NCBI RefSeq assembly: GCF_019654955.1
Contig: NZ_BPEV01000013.1
Location: forward strand, 54,526-118,525
DNA: 64,000 nucleotides
Direction: 5' to 3'
DNA from: Shewanella sp. KT0246
GTDB lineage: Bacteria; Pseudomonadota; Gammaproteobacteria; Enterobacterales; Shewanellaceae
The notes beneath the pieces are model-generated. The model ran no database searches and was not told the DNA's origin. It saw only the letters and a list, made by a program, of their open reading frames with translations. A program made the translations under genes and the position numbers. Of this stretch, positions 9,451-18,892 are shown in pieces. Numbering within the stretch: the stretch's first letter is position 1; the number at the start of each line of letters is the position of its first letter.

Positions 9451-11337
9451 CTACTTTTCCATGTTCATCGATTTAAGTAACACAGGGCTGTCGTAATCTG
9501 CGACTTCAGTTTTAGCTTTTAACCAGAACTGACGACGAGTTAAGAAATAGGCGAAAATCACAGTTAACATTGCCCATTCAATGAGGTTTTCAGCCATAAA
9601 CATGGTGCCAGGACGCAAAGACTGTAGTAGCTCGTATGGGTATCTGCCATGGTTTTCGATAAAGCCAATACGTGAATTGAGTATAAATAGGCCGTAATGC
9701 AAGGCGCAATAAACGCCAATACCAGCCATAAAACCTGCTATTTTTGTGTACCACTTATTCGGCAACTTTGTGCCAATAACGACAACATACAGCCCGACTA
9801 ATAACGATGCCGCCATCAATGCATTGGTTACTTCAAGTGTATGTTGAATAACTTCAAAACCGTTGTAGTACAAGGTGAAACAAAGATGGGGTATTAACAA
9901 GGTTAAACTGAGTGCCAGTAACCACACTTTTCCTGGGCCGATGTTCTTCCAGTACCATTTTTGAATACCTTTATAGCTTAACCAGAACAAGCCAATAACG
10001 AACAGGTAGTTACACCACTCAGGTAAGCCAAATAAGCCAAATTTCATGGTCAATAGCGCCAACATCCATTCAGGAATCTGGGTAACACTCATGCGATAGG
10101 CCGTTTCTTGGGCAAAAGTAGGGAACATCACAGCAAACAACATTCCTATTGTTAGGAATAGAAATGCGAATTTACACATACTGCCAATCATTTTAGGCGT
10201 AATGCCTTTCACACTTTGCTTTTTAAGCTGGGTCACTAAGGTTTGATAATTAGAAACAACCGCATCTTTAATATCACTTGAAACCCAGTTTTCCTCTAAT
10301 AATGCAATCGAGGTGTTAGTTTCATTGGCTTCAATAATGTTTTTAACCGCGGGTGTTGAAAGGGCTTCTTTATCATTAGATTTACTGCCGCCAGCGAGTT
10401 TTTGTGCCACGCTCCATACCGCAGGATCGTATACACCTCCAGCATTATGAGTACTATTTTTGTTACCCGCAAAACACATAGTGGTATCGACTTTATCGAT
10501 ATTAGCAGTAAATTGCAGCGTCGGTAAGTTGGCCTTAAAGGCATAAATAAAGGTACAACCTCCCAATGCGCCTTTTACATCCACTTCAGTAACATCATCT
10601 AAATGATGAACGAGTTTGAGACCGGTCTTCTTAACATAATCAGTCGTCCACTCATGGTAATCACTGGTGTTATATTCCCACTTTGTACTCCGTTTAGCTT
10701 CACCATCAATGGTGTAACTGAAATAGAGGTAACCGCCACCATCACAGGTACGACAGGTCACCTTGCCTGAACCACCGCAGTTATAGCAGGTATTATGACC
10801 ACGTCCGCCACACGATGAACAGGACTCTGTAGTATGTACCGTGCGGTTATTCTCGTAGCGAGTCACATGATTTCGGCCACTGCCACTACAACCGCTACAG
10901 GAAGTGCTACCGCTGCCATGACAACTGCCGCAGTTTTGTTTACCAGAGCCACTACAGTTATAACAAACCTTGCTACCGACATAGGTTTCTGGCGCAGACT
11001 TTAAGCCACGATCTTTGATTAAAAAGTTTTCAGCAACGTCAGGGCCAAGTATTTTGATGAAACGATCGTTAAATAATGAATTTTGACCGCTGACATACTC
11101 TTTTGCTTTATTGTTAGCGCAGTTACAAGCATTTGAGGCGCTGCCAGATTTTATTCCAGCAGGGCAATGACCGCCATGTTCGTGCTCGCTAACACCAATC
11201 TCAATTGTCCAGCCAAAGGTAAAGTTGAGCTCGGGTAGTTTTGCCTCTTCATTACTCAAAACAACTGGCACATCAACGCCAGTGAGGTCTTTACCATTAC
11301 TGCGGATAAAGTCCTGAAATTGTACTAATTTACTCAC
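9451..11337 (-). CDS. membrane protein with DnaJ-like cysteine repeats, function unknown
   Basis: About 628 residues. The N-terminal soluble part has a His/Cys patch (EHEHGGHCPAG ... NACNC), then six CxxCxGxG-type motifs at about residues 125-203: CYNCSGSG, CGSCHGSG, CSGCSGSG, CSSCGGRG, CYNCGGSG and CRTCDGGG. DnaJ has four such motifs; six would bind about three zinc ions. A soluble middle region is followed by about seven hydrophobic helices (about 390-605) and a short basic tail. There is no J domain. I chose GTG 11337 as start because AGGAAG lies six bases upstream; TTG 11358 is the next option. It is the last gene of a three-gene minus-strand operon. I do not recognise the family; a membrane-anchored chaperone or zinc-structured assembly factor is inference only. 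Confidence 0.8.
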   Translation of the reverse strand: MSKLVQFQDFIRSNGKDLTGVDVPVVLSNEEAKLPELNFTFGWTIEIGVSEHEHGGHCPAGIKSGSASNACNCANNKAKEYVSGQNSLFNDRFIKILGPDVAENFLIKDRGLKSAPETYVGSKVCYNCSGSGKQNCGSCHGSGSTSCSGCSGSGRNHVTRYENNRTVHTTESCSSCGGRGHNTCYNCGGSGKVTCRTCDGGGYLYFSYTIDGEAKRSTKWEYNTSDYHEWTTDYVKKTGLKLVHHLDDVTEVDVKGALGGCTFIYAFKANLPTLQFTANIDKVDTTMCFAGNKNSTHNAGGVYDPAVWSVAQKLAGGSKSNDKEALSTPAVKNIIEANETNTSIALLEENWVSSDIKDAVVSNYQTLVTQLKKQSVKGITPKMIGSMCKFAFLFLTIGMLFAVMFPTFAQETAYRMSVTQIPEWMLALLTMKFGLFGLPEWCNYLFVIGLFWLSYKGIQKWYWKNIGPGKVWLLALSLTLLIPHLCFTLYYNGFEVIQHTLEVTNALMAASLLVGLYVVVIGTKLPNKWYTKIAGFMAGIGVYCALHYGLFILNSRIGFIENHGRYPYELLQSLRPGTMFMAENLIEWAMLTVIFAYFLTRRQFWLKAKTEVADYDSPVLLKSMNMEK

Positions 11338-11405
11338 GTAATACTTCCTATAAATCAATGCGTGATAATTTTGGTTAATCTATTTAGTTATTTTGCTTAG
11401 CTGTT

Positions 11406-13871
11406 CTAAAGCTTAATCGTAAAGTCGGTGTTATCTGCCTTTAAATACACCCACTTTCTAACGGGTTGATGACCTTGTGCTGATACTTTTACGTCATAGC
11501 CACCTGCGGGTAACATCATCCCTGCTTGATATTTAGGTTTGATGTTCATTACGGCAATTTTGGCACCAGTCACATTGGTATTAATGGTTAAAGGCAATAA
11601 GACTTTCGCTTGTTGGTGGTTCGCAGGCTTAACACTAGTGTCATGTTCTGGCATCAAGGTTAGGTCGAGTTGGTTAATCGGCTCACTGATGGCGTCAAAA
11701 CCTTTGGTGATAAACAGGCGTTGATCGATACCAGTTCCAATAGGCTGCACGATAGGCTGAGTCACTAATAACCATTTAAGCGCATAGGAAACGCTGGCTG
11801 AATCATTCTTTTCCATTTGCTCAAAAAAGTAATGAAGCGCCGAGTCTTTCATGGTGTATTGGTTACCGCCCATAGTTAATGGCACTACAAAAATAGCCAC
11901 TAGCATCACCCCAGAAATACTGGCTTTGATGTAGCCTTTGGTTTTAGGGGCTTCAGTATCATTGGCTGCGCGCTTAACTTGTACTAACTCAACAGCTTTC
12001 ATTGGCAGTTTTAATACAGTTAATAACACCAAGGCTAAGCTGATAGACATGGATATTGGCGGGACTATGGTGGCTCTTAATGCCGATTTACCCGTAGATT
12101 CGAATGCACCACCATCAGCAAACTCAGTTTGCTGAGCTTCAAGAACATTGAGATATTCAGTTGTTTTACGGGCAATATTGGGCTCAATGATTTTTTGTTT
12201 AAACTCTCGGTTATTCCAATCGGCTAATGTAGGGCTAACATATAACTCTTTCATTTGGCGTTGAATGCGTTTTTGCACATCACCTTCTTGTTGGAATTGC
12301 TGCCAGCTAAGATTAGGTGGCATGTCATTACCTTGCTTTTTCATTGCAGAACGCCATTGTGCATCGGCTTGTTGGCGCACTTTTTTAGCCACTGCATTAT
12401 CAAAGCTATTCCGATCAGTGAGCGACCAAGAAGCAGGTAAATTTAAGCCTTTCTGTTTAAGCTTTTTATTCACTTTCATGCTAGTGATTTCATGAACTCT
12501 AAAGTCATGAATATACTGAATACCTAAAGGGTAACCACCTGATTCTTTGACAAAATCAGGCTCCATTTTAACCATCAACACATTCTTATAATGATTCACA
12601 TCATTGGTATACACCATACGATGATCTTTAAAGCCTGCATCACCGCCCGTTGCCGCGTCAGCTGCTTGCATCGCAGTAAATAAACCAAAGGTCATAATGC
12701 CAGTAATAATTGAGTTACCGACGTTTTCAGAGGTTGAGATTTCTTCGCGGATTAACCAGTCATCTGGTGGAATATAAGGGATGCTGTATTTGGCAATTTC
12801 TTTGTCGTAACCGTTTTGCAGACGCTCAAAACAGCGATTTTTACTGCTGCCTTTTTTCATGTCGGCGCACTTATTTCGACGTTCAAAAAAGTCATACATT
12901 TTAGGGGCAATTTTTTGGGCGCGAGATTCCACTCTAGCTTCATAAGCTGTAACGCCTTTTTGGTATTTTTCCCAGCCTTGTTTTACTTGATTTTGAGTGT
13001 CTAACCAGTATTCATCTGAGCGCTGCGGTGAGCTTGCCAGTGCTTTGTTGTATTTATTTGAGCCTTCAGCATATTCGGTATATTTACTGCGTAAGGTCTG
13101 GCGAAAATCATCGTAATCGCCGTAGTGTTGATCAAAGTTGGACATAGCGCGATCGCGGACAAACTTCTCCATGATCATGCGTTTTTTCTGTTTCAAATCA
13201 TCAACCAATTTATCGTCGGCATAGACTAAGCCGCCAAATACTGACAAAAAGGTTTTTTCGGTGGAGTTATGTTCTCGATTGGGATCGTAATCTATGCCTT
13301 CAAATTGAATCGAGTTTTCTATCAATGCGCTACGTAATACTTGCGATAAGTACGCTTGTTGACGTTCCTCAGGGGTTGAGGCATCGATAATGAAATGATC
13401 AACCAGCCATTTTTGTCCAAAAAATACCGTTGGCCAGACAATTAATGCAATTAATCCAAAGTAAGCTAACGCGCGGCCAACTTTAGCGACTCTTCGGCCT
13501 TTAAGTAATAAATCGGCTAATAACAAAGTGACGCCAATACCACTAATAGTACGACCAAATAGCTCGACTGCACGTAAGTCTTCTTCACTTGAATTTCTGC
13601 CGCCAGCTACATCAGTTAGCGCAGCATTAAAGACTGCCTCAGGGAATAAATACACTACCGAGCAGATAAACATCAGCAACATCCACCAAAACGGTTTACC
13701 CATTTTGGTGATTTGCGCTTCAACGGCTTGAGCTTTTTCGGTTTTAACGGCTTCTGACTTTTGTTTTTGCTGAACTTTCTTTAGTTCTTTTTCTGCCGAC
13801 TGCATCTTTTGCTGTGTCGGGGTTTTATTCAGCAAGTTGGTTGCAAATGGGCTTTGTTTATTTTCAGTCAT
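11406..13871 (-). CDS. large membrane protein with C-terminal PEGA-like domain, function unknown
   Basis: 821 residues. A charged Lys/Gln/Glu-rich N-terminus (residues 1-55, probably coiled coil) leads into about four hydrophobic helices (about 58-165). A long hydrophilic, mostly helical domain (about 170-600) is rich in YW and Gln and interrupted by one hydrophobic stretch (about 390-405). Two more helices lie near 625-645 and 680-700. The C-terminus (about 765-821: PAGGYDVKVSAQGHQPVRKWV) resembles a PEGA domain, a small beta module found in envelope and S-layer-like proteins. ATG 13871 has only a weak ribosome site. It sits 45 bases after the lipoprotein gene and 68 before the cysteine-repeat gene. 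No enzymatic motif was recognised. Confidence 0.78.
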   Translation of the reverse strand: MTENKQSPFATNLLNKTPTQQKMQSAEKELKKVQQKQKSEAVKTEKAQAVEAQITKMGKPFWWMLLMFICSVVYLFPEAVFNAALTDVAGGRNSSEEDLRAVELFGRTISGIGVTLLLADLLLKGRRVAKVGRALAYFGLIALIVWPTVFFGQKWLVDHFIIDASTPEERQQAYLSQVLRSALIENSIQFEGIDYDPNREHNSTEKTFLSVFGGLVYADDKLVDDLKQKKRMIMEKFVRDRAMSNFDQHYGDYDDFRQTLRSKYTEYAEGSNKYNKALASSPQRSDEYWLDTQNQVKQGWEKYQKGVTAYEARVESRAQKIAPKMYDFFERRNKCADMKKGSSKNRCFERLQNGYDKEIAKYSIPYIPPDDWLIREEISTSENVGNSIITGIMTFGLFTAMQAADAATGGDAGFKDHRMVYTNDVNHYKNVLMVKMEPDFVKESGGYPLGIQYIHDFRVHEITSMKVNKKLKQKGLNLPASWSLTDRNSFDNAVAKKVRQQADAQWRSAMKKQGNDMPPNLSWQQFQQEGDVQKRIQRQMKELYVSPTLADWNNREFKQKIIEPNIARKTTEYLNVLEAQQTEFADGGAFESTGKSALRATIVPPISMSISLALVLLTVLKLPMKAVELVQVKRAANDTEAPKTKGYIKASISGVMLVAIFVVPLTMGGNQYTMKDSALHYFFEQMEKNDSASVSYALKWLLVTQPIVQPIGTGIDQRLFITKGFDAISEPINQLDLTLMPEHDTSVKPANHQQAKVLLPLTINTNVTGAKIAVMNIKPKYQAGMMLPAGGYDVKVSAQGHQPVRKWVYLKADNTDFTIKL

Positions 13872-13916
13872 AATGATTCAAAGGCTTTTCTTATTATCGA
13901 TTGTGATTAATGGCGC

Positions 13917-15368
13917 TTATTTACTGTTGCTTGGCAAGGTTAAAATGATGGTGTCGCCAGTTTGAGTATCGATTTTTTCATCGGTAATCGTCGGAAAGCC
14001 ATGCTCAAGCAAAGGTGTTGGAGTGTTATTCACAGCCTGTTTAGCTTGATTGCCCTTAATTGACTTAAGACCTGATGCCAGTGACAGGTAATAACCTTCT
14101 TGTTGATACCCCAGCATTTCTTCAAAGCGATCAAAGTTCGCATCTTGAGGTAAGGAGGCAATATAACGACCTACATTGCTTAGAGGTTGATAGCGTTTTG
14201 CTGGCAAGGCTGCGTTGAATAATCGCTGACAAATTTTGTACGGTGTTTCATCCACAATTACCCCGTGAGGCAAAGACTTTTTGTTCAGCTTCAATAGTTG
14301 TGATTGATGATAATCAGTGCCGTTGAGAGAGTAGGTATAGACTTTCATGTCTAAACGTTCTGCGCGGCTTTTAACACTTCTGTTTTGCATAAAGCTGCGA
14401 ATATCGAGGTGGATCCCTGAATGACTGCCAAGCTTTCTTTGTAACTTAGCCAGCGCATCTGAACTGGTGTAGTCCTTATAACGTGAACGATAACGCTTAG
14501 TGCCATAGCGTCCAGCGAATTCAATATTATTCTGGTTCTCTAGATAGTAAGCGTCACTGTTAACGCCTTTACGCATGTCGGCAGTTAACTTTTCAACACT
14601 GGTAGGGTGTCCGCCTTGGACAAAACCTAAGTAAACGTATGGGTTAATCCCACGTAGCTTGTATAAGATATCTTGGTCTGCCGCTGAGTAATAAAACCCG
14701 CCATTACCAATGTATTTTTTGAGCATATTGTCGAGCTCGACTAACTCTTGGCCATTAGCATCAGATTTTATTTCCACATTCAGTTTTTGACTAGGCATTC
14801 GATAGCCTGCAAATACCTTAAAGGCTTCTGCTGCGGTAATTGGTCGTTCATTGAGCAAGGCGTTGGTGTCTTTATCACGTAGTTTTAATTGACCAAACTC
14901 TTTACGGTTCATACGTTCAAGTTTGTAACGCTCACCTGTGTAGTGCACGGTCGCGCGACCGGTCTGGCTATCATGGTGATTAACCCAAGTGCCATCTTTA
15001 AGCAGCATGACATCAATTTCGACACTATTAAAATTATCATTTAACGCCGAAGCAATTGCGTTATAACTGCTTTCAGGTTGGCGAAAGTCGCCGCGGTGAG
15101 CTGAAATATCTAACGCACATTGCGCAGTTGATAACATCTTAATGTTGCCATTGGCAGCTAAGTACAAGTTGCGATCGCCAAGGGTTAATTGGATATCAAT
15201 GATATCTAAACCTTGCGTGGCAGCATCGACAGGTAGGTGAGCTAATGCAGCTGGAACAATATAAGTTGGAGTAATAGGTTCTGGGGTAGATTTACAACCA
15301 GAAAGAATTAAAAGCGATGTCATTGTAACTACAATGTAGCTCGCTAATAGAAAAGGGCGACTTGTCAT
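13917..15368 (-). CDS. glycerophosphodiester phosphodiesterase-like lipoprotein
   Basis: 483 residues with a lipoprotein signal (lipobox LSGC). Residues about 88-160 carry GDPD hallmarks: SAHRGDFRQPESS, a metal-binding VEIDVMLLKDG, and NHHDSQTGR in the place of the usual HD motif. NVEIKSDANGQ (about 200) matches the later glutamate/lysine strand of the TIM barrel. An N-terminal strand domain (45-85) and a C-terminal tail of about 80 residues are unlike standard GlpQ. It may hydrolyse glycerophosphodiesters or a related envelope phosphodiester. First gene of the three-gene operon; its promoter lies in 15369-15670. Family call firm, substrate unknown. Confidence 0.82.
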   Translation of the reverse strand: MTSRPFLLASYIVVTMTSLLILSGCKSTPEPITPTYIVPAALAHLPVDAATQGLDIIDIQLTLGDRNLYLAANGNIKMLSTAQCALDISAHRGDFRQPESSYNAIASALNDNFNSVEIDVMLLKDGTWVNHHDSQTGRATVHYTGERYKLERMNRKEFGQLKLRDKDTNALLNERPITAAEAFKVFAGYRMPSQKLNVEIKSDANGQELVELDNMLKKYIGNGGFYYSAADQDILYKLRGINPYVYLGFVQGGHPTSVEKLTADMRKGVNSDAYYLENQNNIEFAGRYGTKRYRSRYKDYTSSDALAKLQRKLGSHSGIHLDIRSFMQNRSVKSRAERLDMKVYTYSLNGTDYHQSQLLKLNKKSLPHGVIVDETPYKICQRLFNAALPAKRYQPLSNVGRYIASLPQDANFDRFEEMLGYQQEGYYLSLASGLKSIKGNQAKQAVNNTPTPLLEHGFPTITDEKIDTQTGDTIILTLPSNSK

Positions 15369-15670
15369 AATCCCTAATTACAAGTTATTAATATTGTGGA
15401 CTTTATACCTTAATGTTCTGAACAAAACAATAATAACCATAATCTTCACAAGTGTAATTATTAACGAAGGTTAACTTTACCTATTTTGCACTTTTTTTCG
15501 GCTGTTTTGTTACAGAGTTTTCTCAACTATTTTATGTTTTAGTTTTATGTTTTAGTTTTATGTTGAAGTTATTTGATGAAGAATTGAGACTCTGGGCGAG
15601 GTCGGAGATGTTTGATTTTTTTAAATGATTTATGCTGAATTGAAGTTACCTGCAAATGCGCTAAAAGAAA
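15369..15670. other. promoter region of the envelope operon with a 13-bp triplet repeat
   Basis: An AT-rich 302-base gap without a gene. It contains three tandem 13-base units TTTTATGTTTTAG at 15530-15568, the last one degenerate. The operon promoter should lie between this repeat and the ATG at 15368. Confidence 0.55.
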
Positions 15671-15708
15671 CAATAAAAAAGCCACCTAATGAGGTGGCTT
15701 TTTTATTG
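15671..15708. terminator. strong bidirectional terminator after 6S RNA
   Basis: A 17-bp perfect stem: CAATAAAAAAGCCACCT pairs with AGGTGGCTTTTTTATTG around the loop AATG, so there is a U-tract on either strand. It would end the 6S transcript (minus strand) and separate it from the envelope operon. Confidence 0.88.
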
Positions 15709-15744
15709 AGTCAACTTAAGCTTTTTTATAGCTTAGCAATTTAG

Positions 15745-15930
15745 GATGCTCCCCAGAATACCGACCGTCGGTGTAGCCCTTGAACCGTAGGTTCAAGGCG
15801 GGAAAATGTTCATCTCCTAAGGTTTCTCGGTACGAGCCGAGCATACACAATGTCAATGAAAACATTCACCCTGGGTTTGTAAATATCGGCACAGGGACAT
15901 AACCTACAAGCGCATATCCCAGGGAGCAAA
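15745..15930 (-). ncRNA. ssrS: 6S RNA
   Basis: 6S RNA mimics an open promoter and binds sigma-70 RNA polymerase in stationary phase. On the minus strand GCTCCCTGGGAT (15916-15927) closes with ATTCTGGGGAGC (15748-15759) to form the terminal stem. Internal blocks match E. coli 6S RNA as I recall it: GTCCCTGTGCCGATATTT, TATGCTCGGC ... CCGAGAAACCTTAGG, and the CCTTGAACC ... GGTTCAAGGG hairpin before CTACACCG. The length of about 185 is normal. It lies just after zapA on the same strand, the conserved gammaproteobacterial position. Exact ends are inferred from the closing stem. Confidence 0.9.
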
Positions 15931-15980
15931 ACCGGTGTGAATCATGTTGAACTCATTGCTCAACACAAATCTAAATTTGT

Positions 15981-16289
15981 TTAGTCGTCCTTACTGGTTC
16001 GTTCAATCAGCGAGTTTTCTAACGTCGACTGTAATAACGAAATACGCTCATCCATTTGCGCCATGTACTGCTTATTCTTTTGCTGTTCTTCGTGTAACTC
16101 GTAACCAATATTCAGCGCGGCCATAATGGCTAATTCTTCGCGGCTCAAATTATTGGTACGTGCTTTCAGGTTAGTCAGCTGTTGCTCAACACCTTTAGCG
16201 ATTGAACGCAAAGCATCCTCTTGTCCTTTCGGGCAAGCGATAGAGTAGGTGCGCCCTAAAAGGGAGATATCAATAGCACTGTTACTCAT
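15981..16289 (-). CDS. zapA: cell division protein ZapA
   Basis: ZapA binds and bundles FtsZ filaments at the division ring. The 102-residue protein has the N-terminal FtsZ-binding head (MSNSAIDISLLGRTYSIACP, with GQEDALRSIAKGVEQQL) and a C-terminal coiled-coil tetramerisation helix (LSREELAIMAALNIGYELHE). The length is close to the usual 100-110. It is divergent from ygfB and directly upstream of 6S RNA, a conserved arrangement. A GGA-containing ribosome site lies about 14 bases upstream of the ATG. Confidence 0.93.
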   Translation of the reverse strand: MSNSAIDISLLGRTYSIACPKGQEDALRSIAKGVEQQLTNLKARTNNLSREELAIMAALNIGYELHEEQQKNKQYMAQMDERISLLQSTLENSLIERTSKDD

Positions 16290-16832
16290 AGTTCGCTGAG
16301 GATCCTTATTCGTCTAAAATAAAAATTGTAGCAGTTTATCGTTCCATCTGACTGTAACGCTTTCGCATGAATGCGAGTATCAGCGTTGATTTACAATCAT
16401 TTTACAACATCGGCAGAGGAACTAGCCTATTTGCGGACTATATAGCGCCCCTATTAAAAGTGCAAGGTAACTTACCGCCTTTAAGGCTATTTGCTTGATG
16501 AATGAGCATTTCGGCTTTTTCATCGTTTTTAAAGCTCGCAACGCAATTGTTTTAGACATCTCTAAGGATACGTTGTTTATTGTAAATCGTTTAGTTCATC
16601 GAGTTATATTCGATACGGTTAATATTAGCTTTTGGTTTATCAAGCCAGTCATAAATAGTCTACGAGCTAACAATTGCACATTCAGCTTAAACTATGATTA
16701 CGCTAATAGGCCTAAGGTGCTTTATACTTAACAAATTGACGAAATATTTTAGCAACTTGTCTTGCAGAATTTGGTAGCAGTTATTAACTCTGCTAGCATT
16801 GCAGCAGATTGATTATTTAATGGAAAAATACC
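16290..16832. other. divergent intergenic region zapA-ygfB
   Basis: 543 bases without a convincing gene. It is AT-rich and must hold the promoters for zapA/6S RNA (minus) and ygfB (plus). A 78-codon frame at 16495-16731 starts poorly, shows no domain, and was not accepted. Confidence 0.55.
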
Positions 16833-17408
16833 ATGGCAACGCCTCCTTCTTTATGTATTGAAAAACTAAAAAAAGCTTTAGATTCAGCCGAGATTGGTCA
16901 GCATCCAGTCGAAGTGCATGGCGCGTTAGTTGGATTAATTTGTGGTGGGGTAGAACAAGCCAATACAGTTTGGCTAAAACCTTTGCTTGAACTAATGAAC
17001 GATGGCCAACCATTGACCGGTGAGTTACAGCAATTAATCACTGATTTGTTTAAAGACACAGCCACGCGCTTAGGCGATGCCGAATTCGGATTTTCGCCAT
17101 TACTACCTGAAGAAGAAGAACCACTAAGCACCCGCTTAGAATGCCTAGCCCTGTGGGTACAAAGTTACCTGACTGCCATCGCATTGATTCAGCCTAAACT
17201 TAACGGCGCATCATCTGACGTGCGTGAGATCATTCAAGACTTAGGCGCGATTGCTCAAGTTGAATTTGATGTGAGTGACGATGATGAATCAGAAGGCGCT
17301 TTTATTGAACTGCATGAATTTGTCCGTATGGCCGCAGTCTTATGTTATTCAGAGTTTGGCCCTGAAATCCCATTAGATGACAGCGAGCCTGCAGCGCCAC
17401 TGCACTAA
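16833..17408 (+). CDS. ygfB: UPF0149 family protein YgfB
   Basis: 191 residues, all-helical, with the family pattern VEVHGALVGLICGG near residues 26-41 and RLECLALWVQSYLTA near 98-112, and an acidic C-terminal half (VSDDDESEGAFIELHEFVRMAAVL). The E. coli member heads the ygfB-pepP-ubiH-ubiI cluster; its role is poorly defined, and in Pseudomonas a homologue modulates regulators of beta-lactamase expression. Here ubiH follows at 124 bases without pepP between them. Confidence 0.9.
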   Translation: MATPPSLCIEKLKKALDSAEIGQHPVEVHGALVGLICGGVEQANTVWLKPLLELMNDGQPLTGELQQLITDLFKDTATRLGDAEFGFSPLLPEEEEPLSTRLECLALWVQSYLTAIALIQPKLNGASSDVREIIQDLGAIAQVEFDVSDDDESEGAFIELHEFVRMAAVLCYSEFGPEIPLDDSEPAAPLH

Positions 17409-17531
17409 AAAATAGTCTTACATTTTAGTATTAAATACGAGTACTAGAGTCGGCATGACAAATTTACTGGTGCGCACTTAATTTTACTTGAGTGTGCACA
17501 GGTTAAATCAATAATAAAAAGAGCTCGCGCT

Positions 17532-18887
17532 ATGACACAGCCAACTAATTCTGACAAGCTAACTAATTCAGACAAGCTTGATAAGTCAACAGCCTCTTCA
17601 GTTAACGAAATCCAGCAAGCCTCTTCAAATGATGCTATCGAGCATGTGGATATTACTATTGTTGGCGGTGCGATGGCTGGCGCGAGTTTAGCCCTTGGTT
17701 TAGCCCAATTATCTGATAAGTATCAACAGCAGCTTGGCAGACCTCTATCAATCGCGGTGATTGAAGCGGTGAAGCCTGATGATAATCACCCAGGCTTTGA
17801 TGCGCGCTCCATTGCTATCGCCCATGGCTCAGTATTTGAATTAACCCGTTTAGGTATTTGGCCAAAGCTTGCCAGCCTTGGCAGCGAAATTAATAATATT
17901 CATATTTCTGATCGCGGCCATTTCGGCATGACCGAGCTTAACGCCGAGCAGTTCTCATTGTCAGCAATGGGACAAGTGGTAGAGCTTGCTAAAGTCGGTA
18001 AGGTCTTGTTTGATGAACTCAAGCTAAACAAAGTGAGTCAGCAAGCCGTTAAGCTTTATTGTCCTGCGCAATTAGCGGAGTTAAATACTGACGCACAAGG
18101 CCATACTTTAACCTTAGATAGCGGCCAACAAATTCGAACCAAATTGTTAGTTGCTGCCGATGGCGCCAATTCGAAAGTGCGCCAAGCACTTAAGCAAGAT
18201 ATTGAAAAGATTGAGTTTGGCCAAGTGGCATTAGTCGCGAATGTGCAAACCGATAAACTTCATGATGGCTGGGCGTACGAGCGCTTCACGGGCACTGGGC
18301 CGCTAGCCTTACTGCCTATGTCAGCGGTAGATGGTAAACCAAGAGTATCATTAGTGTGGGCGCTTGATAGTGAACAAGCGCAAGCAATGAAAACCGCCTC
18401 TAAAACTGAGTTTTTAGCAGCACTGCAAAGTGCTTTTGGCAATCGAGCTGGGCGCTTTACCGATGTGGGTGAGCGAGTCAGTTATCCGCTTACGTTATCC
18501 TACATGCCAAGACCGATTTACCATCGCACCGTCTTTATTGGTAACGCCGCACAAACCTTGCATCCAATAGCAGGACAGGGTTTTAACTTAGGCTTGCGTG
18601 ATGTGGTAGGACTAATTGATACCATTGAAGCTAGCTTTAAAAGCGTTAATGCTTCTGACTCACAAGCGCTAGATTGCGGCCAAAACACGCTTATTCATCA
18701 TTACCTTAAGCTACGCGAGCAAGACAGAAATAGCACCATCAACAATGTAGAATTTTTAGTGCGCGGCTTCTCAAATCAGCATTGGCCATTAGTGGCTGGG
18801 CGCAGTTTAGGGTTAAGATTATTGTCTTGGTGTCCGCCACTTAAAGCCCCCATTGCACACAAAGCCATGGGCTGGAAAACAGCTTAA
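17532..18887 (+). CDS. ubiH: 2-octaprenyl-6-methoxyphenol hydroxylase
   Basis: UbiH is a class A FAD monooxygenase that hydroxylates the ubiquinone ring precursor. Of 451 residues, the first 40 form a polar extension with a small internal repeat (TNSDKL twice) before the dinucleotide motif DITIVGGAMAGASLALGL. Other signatures are the substrate/FAD motif VAADGANSKVRQAL and the GNAAQTLHPIAGQGFNLGLRDV block. NIHISDRGHFGMTEL and MGQVVELAKVG favour UbiH over UbiI or UbiF. Removing the extension gives the usual size of about 400. The stop TAA 18885-18887 is followed, in the same frame, by a repeat array that stays open for 95 more codons. Confidence 0.92.
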   Translation: MTQPTNSDKLTNSDKLDKSTASSVNEIQQASSNDAIEHVDITIVGGAMAGASLALGLAQLSDKYQQQLGRPLSIAVIEAVKPDDNHPGFDARSIAIAHGSVFELTRLGIWPKLASLGSEINNIHISDRGHFGMTELNAEQFSLSAMGQVVELAKVGKVLFDELKLNKVSQQAVKLYCPAQLAELNTDAQGHTLTLDSGQQIRTKLLVAADGANSKVRQALKQDIEKIEFGQVALVANVQTDKLHDGWAYERFTGTGPLALLPMSAVDGKPRVSLVWALDSEQAQAMKTASKTEFLAALQSAFGNRAGRFTDVGERVSYPLTLSYMPRPIYHRTVFIGNAAQTLHPIAGQGFNLGLRDVVGLIDTIEASFKSVNASDSQALDCGQNTLIHHYLKLREQDRNSTINNVEFLVRGFSNQHWPLVAGRSLGLRLLSWCPPLKAPIAHKAMGWKTA

Positions 18888-18892
18888 CTGTT

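Noticed and set aside
16495..16731. 78-codon gene in the zapA-ygfB gap
   Set aside because: Poor start, no ribosome site, no domain; composition matches non-coding DNA.
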